NCBI RefSeq assembly: GCF_014203735.1
Contig: NZ_JACHJQ010000010.1
Span: forward strand, 124,001-188,000
Source of the DNA: Actinophytocola algeriensis
Lineage (GTDB): Bacteria; Actinomycetota; Actinomycetes; Mycobacteriales; Pseudonocardiaceae
Direction of reading: 5' to 3'
Length of the DNA stretch: 64,000 nucleotides
In this document: in pieces, positions 59,508 to 64,000 of the stretch
Layout: every line of letters begins with the position of its first letter
Numbering within the stretch: position 1 is the stretch's first letter
Position numbers and translations under genes: made by a program
Notes under the pieces: model-generated
Database searches by the model: none
Told to the model about the DNA's origin: nothing
What the model saw: only the letters and a program-made list of their open reading frames with translations

Positions 59508-60623
59508 TCAGTCGAAATAGCTCTCCATGGTCCCGTCGCGGAGGACGTCGAGGGTGACGCAGTGAAACCCGCCACCGAGCGTCCGCGCGTGGCGCAGGGT
59601 CAGCGGAATCGTGTCGATGCCGTTCCGTTCAAGCGCCCGGATGAGCTCGTGCTGCGCCGCGTCCACAACGGCCAGTTCGGGACTGACCATGAGGAGGTTC
59701 ATTCCGATCCAGCGCGAGCTGAGCGGGTACGGCGAGGCCGTGGGTTCCGTGTTCATCGACGGGCACCAGATGGCGTCCCACTTCCGCAGCACGTCGGGCA
59801 GGTTCGTGTCGTTGATCCGCTCGGGGTTGAGCAGTACGAGTCCAGGCCGCAGGAACGCGATCGTGCTGTCGATGTGCGTGTACTCGTAGATCTTCCGCAA
59901 CGGGTGGATGGTGAAGTCCCCATAGGCTTGCAGCGTCCGCTCCAGCCATATCCGGCCGAGCTCGTTGCCGCTGGCCGAAACCTGGTAGAAAAGGTCCTTC
60001 CCGCAGCGCAGCACGTTGGCCGCCTCGAACACGGGCTCCTGTTCACCCAGTACCGGGCGGTCCTGTTCGTCGATCAGGAACAGCTCGTCAGCCAGCTGCG
60101 GTCTGGGTGCGGCGATCCAGGTCGATCCGTTCAGCATGAACCGCTGAAAGAGGTGCCTCATGCTGAACAGCTCGAAGTACCGCGCACGCATCGGGCTGGC
60201 GGTCTCGATGATCATGTCTCCGATGATCAGGGTGAGATCGCGGGGACAGTAGTTGTAGAAGCCGTCGGTTCGCCACTGCGGAGTGCCGAACTCCTGCGCT
60301 TGATCACTGGCCAGGGCCTGGTGGACCACCACACCCAGACCGCGCAGCGTGCTGACCAGAACTTCCAGGTCTTCCGCTGTCTCCTCGATCACCCGGGCCG
60401 GGAACTCTCCCGTCAGTACGCGTTCCATCTCGGAGCGCGACAGGTCGCCGTAGAGGTTCAGCCAGGCCGACACGTCCTGCCGGGGAATCCGGGCACCGTA
60501 GGGGTTCCCGACGATCACCTCGCGGAGCGGGGAGAACTCGTCGCACGAGTAAGCCGCGCCAATTCCGGCCGAGGACGATCTGATGGCGAATTCTTCGGTC
60601 GTCATGTCTTGAGCGCCTTCCAT
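59508..60623 (-). CDS. Arginine:X amidinotransferase (glycine amidinotransferase / StrB1 family)
   Basis: Moves the amidino group of arginine to an amine, building a guanidine. The 371-aa protein keeps the catalytic Cys355 in GGGFHCVTLDV and His250 in YTHIDSTIAF, and has LRCGKDLFYQ around Asp210, as in AGAT and StrB1. The N-terminal SPLREVIVGNPYGA is the family start. The ATG at 60623 overlaps the stop of the upstream oxygenase (TGATG) and follows GGAGGG; ATG 60605 is a second choice. It is last in a three-gene operon with two 2-oxoglutarate oxygenases. The acceptor amine is unknown: similar enzymes act in streptomycin, phaseolotoxin and ketomemicin pathways. Confidence 0.94.
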   Translation of the reverse strand: MEGAQDMTTEEFAIRSSSAGIGAAYSCDEFSPLREVIVGNPYGARIPRQDVSAWLNLYGDLSRSEMERVLTGEFPARVIEETAEDLEVLVSTLRGLGVVVHQALASDQAQEFGTPQWRTDGFYNYCPRDLTLIIGDMIIETASPMRARYFELFSMRHLFQRFMLNGSTWIAAPRPQLADELFLIDEQDRPVLGEQEPVFEAANVLRCGKDLFYQVSASGNELGRIWLERTLQAYGDFTIHPLRKIYEYTHIDSTIAFLRPGLVLLNPERINDTNLPDVLRKWDAIWCPSMNTEPTASPYPLSSRWIGMNLLMVSPELAVVDAAQHELIRALERNGIDTIPLTLRHARTLGGGFHCVTLDVLRDGTMESYFD

Positions 60624-61600
60624 CAAATCGCCCTCCGCGACTGCCGACGACGATGGCGTGGTAGTGATGAGCACACCATGGTCCTCATCAGCCACCTCCC
60701 CGAACCATCGAACCGCGGCTGGAAGGCGCTCCGGGCGTGCACCACTCGGCGGTTGTCGACCACGATCAGATCGCCCGGTTGGAGGACGTGGCTGACAGCG
60801 GTGGCCTTGACCGCCTCGGTGAGGAACTCGAAGGCACTCCGTGCCTCATCGTCCGCCGGGTCGGCGGGCACCATGTAGATGGGGTCGAACCGGATCTCGG
60901 GTGCCTCACGGGTGCCCGTCAGCACCGCGACACCCGTCTGCGGTTCCGGGTTCTCCCCGTGCGCGATGTCCGGTAGGACGGTATAGCGCGGCTGCATCAG
61001 TACCTTCCGTGCCTCGTCGGGCAGCACGAGCGCGCGGGCTGGTGCGAGAATCGTCGCCGCGGCCGGGTCACCGCGCAGGCACAGCAGTCCGAAGTAGTCG
61101 CACCGGTCGCTGCTGAACGCGTCCTCGACATGCCACTCCAGAAAACAGTCGCTGCCCTCACTGGTCTGTGCGCTTTCCTTGCCCTGTGCGGCGACGACGT
61201 CCTGGACCAGACGTCCGCCGTAGAGGTCCTCGAACGTGAACGGTTCGCCGAACATGTTCATCACGGCCATCAGGTTCAAAGCGCACAGGTTCGCGTGCCC
61301 GTGCCGTGGCGAGGTGGCTGATCCAGGAGTCGGCCCGAGATCGTGATCGGCGGGCAGGATGCCGCGCAGCAGTAGAACGTCGTGCGTGGTGCCCCGGTTG
61401 CGGAACCGGTGGGCGGCACGGAGTACAGCTTCCGGCAGCGTCGACGTCAGCACGGTGCCGAGCTCGGCCAGTTGCTCGGCGTCCAGCCGTTCGATCTGCT
61501 CGCCTGCGGCGAGTTGTTGCGCGAAGTTCCACAGTCGCCGGGCATCCGACTCCTGTACGCGGACAACTTCGTTGGCTTCCAAGCCCTCTGAGATCAGCAT
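60623..61600 (-). CDS. Fe(II)/2-oxoglutarate oxygenase, clavaminate-synthase-like (HxE)
   Basis: Second clavaminate-synthase-like oxygenase, 325 aa. Iron ligands are H157 and E159 in EWHVEDAF and H288 in VVHARSAF; R302, fourteen residues later, binds 2-oxoglutarate. RCDYFGLLCLRGDP follows the first motif as in VioC and OrfP, which hydroxylate free arginine. The ATG at 61600 follows GGGGGG; the longer frame to 61687 would begin almost at the stop of the preceding gene. Its stop overlaps the start of the amidinotransferase gene, so the two probably act in consecutive steps. A beta-hydroxylation of an amino acid is the simplest guess. Confidence 0.92.
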   Translation of the reverse strand: MLISEGLEANEVVRVQESDARRLWNFAQQLAAGEQIERLDAEQLAELGTVLTSTLPEAVLRAAHRFRNRGTTHDVLLLRGILPADHDLGPTPGSATSPRHGHANLCALNLMAVMNMFGEPFTFEDLYGGRLVQDVVAAQGKESAQTSEGSDCFLEWHVEDAFSSDRCDYFGLLCLRGDPAAATILAPARALVLPDEARKVLMQPRYTVLPDIAHGENPEPQTGVAVLTGTREAPEIRFDPIYMVPADPADDEARSAFEFLTEAVKATAVSHVLQPGDLIVVDNRRVVHARSAFQPRFDGSGRWLMRTMVCSSLPRHRRRQSRRAI

Positions 61601-61694
61601 GTACGCACCCCCCGACCCTTGTTGTCCTTGTTTCGATGAATCGTGATCCGGAGAAAGTCGTGGCAGCACGAACCCCCGTACGACCAATGAGGAC

Positions 61695-62633
61695 TCACTG
61701 GTCCAGCCGTGCCCGCTCGTCCCCGGATGAGAGGTTCTTCTGGCTTCTCATGATGTACTCCGCCACGTGCAGCGGGGGCAGCACCTCGCTGGTTCGCGCT
61801 ACGCAACTCGGAGCGGGTGTCACGGTTGTCTCTCGCGCCGGGTCGAGATAGAAGATGATCGACTGGCGACGCGGGATGGCCGGGCCCGCACCGCGCGGGT
61901 ACACCACGCGGTGCTCATTGGCGTGTATCACCCGGTTGGTCCACCTCGCCAGCAGGTCGCCGGGCTGGATGAACACCGCCCCCGTGGGGATGGGGACAGG
62001 CCGCCAGTCGTCCTCGGCCGTGTGCGGGCGCCGGATCTCCAGCCCACCGGGGTCCTCCCTCGCCGAGACCAGCGTGATGCCGTCCTCGTCGGTGTGCGCG
62101 CTGAACCGCACCTGCCCGGGCAGAGGTGCTTGGTTCCTGGCCGGGTAGTTGTTCACCGCCAAGCCGCAGTAGGGCCTTTCCGTCCAGGCCGGGACATCCT
62201 CTCGGGGCAGCTCCAGTTCGGTCGCGACCATGTCGATCACCCGGGTGGACAGGTCGCGGTACAGGTTGAAGGCCCTCAGCCACACCGACCGCATCCTGGC
62301 CGGCCGCTCGGGCCACAGGTCGAAGGACTCGAACTCGTGTCCCTGGAACCATTCGACGAGATCGGGCACCTTCCCCGGCTCCACCAGGTCCGGGTCACCA
62401 CGGTACATCGGCACCCATCCCTGCCACAGGCCCTGCTCGGGCGAGCGGACCTTGCCCTTCTCCTGCTCGGGCAGGTCGAAGAACTCCGCCGAGACGTCAG
62501 CCAACTCCTGCTGCAGGTCATCGGGAATTCCGTGACCGGTGACCAGCACGCACGACCAGTCGATCAGGGCCTCGGTCAGCTCGCCGGCACTCGTCGTGGC
62601 CAGGTCGAGGACTGGGACGGTGGCGGTTGCCAT
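61695..62633 (-). CDS. Fe(II)/2-oxoglutarate oxygenase, IPNS-like (2OG-FeII_Oxy family)
   Basis: Third iron oxygenase, of the isopenicillin-N-synthase-like fold, 312 aa. The N-terminal non-haem domain contains VLVTGHGIP (29-37). The iron ligands are H180 and D182 in SAHTDEDGITL and H241 in ANEHRVVYP, and R256-Q-S258 is the usual RxS co-substrate site. The ATG at 62633 is preceded by AAGGGAGAAGG; an upstream start at 62663 would add ten residues. It is first gene of the operon with the second CAS-like oxygenase and the amidinotransferase, and is divergent from the carbamoyltransferase gene. The substrate is unknown. Confidence 0.92.
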   Translation of the reverse strand: MATATVPVLDLATTSAGELTEALIDWSCVLVTGHGIPDDLQQELADVSAEFFDLPEQEKGKVRSPEQGLWQGWVPMYRGDPDLVEPGKVPDLVEWFQGHEFESFDLWPERPARMRSVWLRAFNLYRDLSTRVIDMVATELELPREDVPAWTERPYCGLAVNNYPARNQAPLPGQVRFSAHTDEDGITLVSAREDPGGLEIRRPHTAEDDWRPVPIPTGAVFIQPGDLLARWTNRVIHANEHRVVYPRGAGPAIPRRQSIIFYLDPARETTVTPAPSCVARTSEVLPPLHVAEYIMRSQKNLSSGDERARLDQ

Positions 62634-62878
62634 GGTGCTGGCCTTCTCCCTTGCCGATGGCAAAGCGTGAACGGTAGCGAGAAACCGGCCCCATGACTTT
62701 GTCGACGGTCCTGAAACGGGCCGGGAAGATTGCTCATGCCAGTCTCGCGAATGGGGCAGGAGTCGTCAAGCGACCTTGCAACCCTTGGCGATAGGTGGGC
62801 GGCGGTGCATACTTGTGGTTGCCCGGGCGCAGAACATTGGTTTACGGCTCACCACACCGATTTTGGAGGTCGTCAGGC
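62634..62878. promoter_or_regulatory. Divergent promoter region of the oxygenase operon and the carbamoyltransferase
   Basis: A 245-bp gap with diverging genes on both sides. TTGCAA near 62778 and CATACT near 62808 could form a plus-strand promoter for the carbamoyltransferase, whose ribosome site is GGAGGT just before 62879. I found no strong palindrome here. Confidence 0.4.
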
Positions 62879-64000
62879 GTGTGGATTCTCGGCCTTTCTT
62901 GTTTTCGAGATGATGCGACAGCGGCCTTGCTCAAAGATGGCGCGGTGGTGGGCATCGCGGAAGAGGAGCGTTTCCTGCGCGTGAAGCACGCCGTGGAGCG
63001 TCCACCTGGAACATTCGTGTCCTCGCTCGGCGAATCACACGCACTCGACGGCTTCGAGCTCCGCTACTTTCCGGAGCAGAGCATCAACTACCTGCTGCAC
63101 GCGGCAGGCATCGAGCTGACCGATATAGACATCGTCGCGTACGACTTCGATTTCGATCGGCGAATCAGGCACTGGGACCGTTTCCTACCGGTCAGTGCGC
63201 TGTCGTCCGCGCAACAGAATGAGCAGTCCGTGGCGGTGCTGCGGTACTGGCAGCGAATGCTGGCGGATTTCGCGGAGCGCTGCGGGGCGCGACTGGAATA
63301 TGTGCCGCATCATCTGGCACACGCGAGCGGCACTGTGTTCGGCTCCGGCCACCTTGACACAGCTTTCCTGATAATGGACGCACTGGGCGAGCTCGAATCC
63401 AGTACGCTCGGTCACTTCGACGGAGATTTCCGTTTTACCCGGCAGGTTGCGCTTCCGCATTCACTGGGAATCGTCTACGCCGCGGTCACCAGCTTCCTCG
63501 GGTTCCGTCCGTTCAGCGACGAGCAGAAGACGATGGGCCTGGCCGCTTACGGTGACCCGGCCGTGTTCGCCGCTGAGTTCGGCAAGATTCTCCGCCCGGC
63601 AGCCGACGGGTTCACGACCGAGCCCGATGCGGTGTGGGGCAGTGATGTGATCGAGGTGGACCGACCGCCCCAGCTGGGCGGCGTCCTCGGCTTGCCGGCC
63701 GGCCCGTCGGCCACGCAGGTCTGCCGTCCTCCCTACACCCACGTCGCGGCCGCCTTGCAGAAGACCCTCGAAGGCGTCGTGAACCACCTCGTCGACCAGG
63801 CACTGGCCACCACGCGCAGCCGGCGGCTGTGCCTGGCCGGGGGCGTGGCGCTGAACTGCGCGGCCAACGGGACCCTGCTGGCGAGGGACGACATCGACGA
63901 ACTGTACGTTCAGCCGCAGGCCGGCGACTCGGGCACAGCGCTGGGGGCGGCCTACTACGCCCATTTCCGCTCGACCGGTAGCAGGCCGGAGCCGCTGCCC
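62879..64000 (+). CDS. NodU/TobZ-type carbamoyltransferase, 3' end outside window
   Basis: O- or N-carbamoyltransferase using carbamoyl phosphate and ATP. The first 374 codons are visible. The N-terminal Kae1-like domain begins with ILGLSCFRDDATAALLKDG and EEERFLRVKH, and has the metal/ATP site HHLAHA at 144-149; MGLAAYG, GGVALNCAANG and PQAGDSGTALGAAYY follow as in TobZ, CmcH and NodU. The C-terminal carbamoyl-phosphate domain may begin only beyond the edge. The GTG at 62879 has GGAGGT eight bases upstream. In this cluster it should put a carbamoyl group on a hydroxyl made by one of the oxygenases. Confidence 0.94.
   Translation, partial: MWILGLSCFRDDATAALLKDGAVVGIAEEERFLRVKHAVERPPGTFVSSLGESHALDGFELRYFPEQSINYLLHAAGIELTDIDIVAYDFDFDRRIRHWDRFLPVSALSSAQQNEQSVAVLRYWQRMLADFAERCGARLEYVPHHLAHASGTVFGSGHLDTAFLIMDALGELESSTLGHFDGDFRFTRQVALPHSLGIVYAAVTSFLGFRPFSDEQKTMGLAAYGDPAVFAAEFGKILRPAADGFTTEPDAVWGSDVIEVDRPPQLGGVLGLPAGPSATQVCRPPYTHVAAALQKTLEGVVNHLVDQALATTRSRRLCLAGGVALNCAANGTLLARDDIDELYVQPQAGDSGTALGAAYYAHFRSTGSRPEPLP

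Overview
The window is very GC-rich actinomycete DNA. Its type I PKS, paired LuxR-family regulators, macrolide-type glycosyltransferases and StrR-like regulator are typical of secondary-metabolite DNA from a Pseudonocardiales or Streptomyces-like genome. I lean towards Pseudonocardiales, but nothing in the window proves the genus. No rRNA, tRNA or CRISPR array was recognised.

Region 1 (1-42.2 kb) is most of a glycosylated macrolide or polyene-like type I polyketide cluster. A PKS gene runs off the left edge on the minus strand. It shows module 1 (KS-AT-DH-KR-ACP), module 2 (KS-AT-KR-ACP) and the first residues of a third KS; both AT domains carry malonyl-type motifs. Upstream of it in the same operon are a cytochrome P450 and an SAM methyltransferase. 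Next come a GT39-like membrane protein, a two-gene ABC exporter with complementary degenerate sites, and three GT1 glycosyltransferases. A translationally coupled CCR / KAS III / 3-hydroxyacyl-CoA dehydrogenase cassette should supply an alkylmalonyl extender such as ethylmalonyl-CoA. Sugar genes are a lone GDP-mannose 4,6-dehydratase (+) and a tight minus-strand operon: 2,3-dehydratase, 3-ketoreductase, 4-ketoreductase, 3,5-epimerase, glycosyltransferase, aminotransferase, N-methyltransferase. Together they suggest up to three deoxysugars, one an N-methylated 4- or 3-amino sugar of the vicenisamine type. A duplicated regulator block (LAL, PAS-LuxR, LAL, PAS-LuxR) sits before this operon. Several palindromes resembling the PAS-LuxR (PimM-type) operator lie in front of biosynthetic genes. 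A type II thioesterase, two DeoR-family genes (one lacking its HTH) and a DUF5988-like small protein follow.

The boundary (43.2-45.1 kb) is decayed DNA: an aldo/keto reductase missing its catalytic parts, a frameshifted alpha/beta-hydrolase remnant and about 1 kb with no gene. A frameshifted IS701-like transposase remnant and intergenic repeats also lie inside region 1 at 25.1-25.9 kb.

Region 2 (45.1-64 kb, continuing right) looks like a second, unrelated cluster. It opens with a StrR-like regulator and an oligopeptide-type ABC importer (two permeases, one fused double ATPase, and a lipoprotein encoded 8 kb away). It then has an aldo/keto reductase, two clavaminate-synthase-like 2-oxoglutarate oxygenases, a third IPNS-like oxygenase, an ATP-grasp-like protein, an MFS exporter, an LLM-class oxidoreductase, a free-standing condensation domain, an arginine:X amidinotransferase and a NodU/TobZ-type carbamoyltransferase. 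The likely product is a small hydroxylated, amidinated and O-carbamoylated amino-acid or peptide metabolite. No adenylation domain or modular NRPS is visible. I cannot match this gene combination to a known pathway, and it is the best candidate here for something undescribed.
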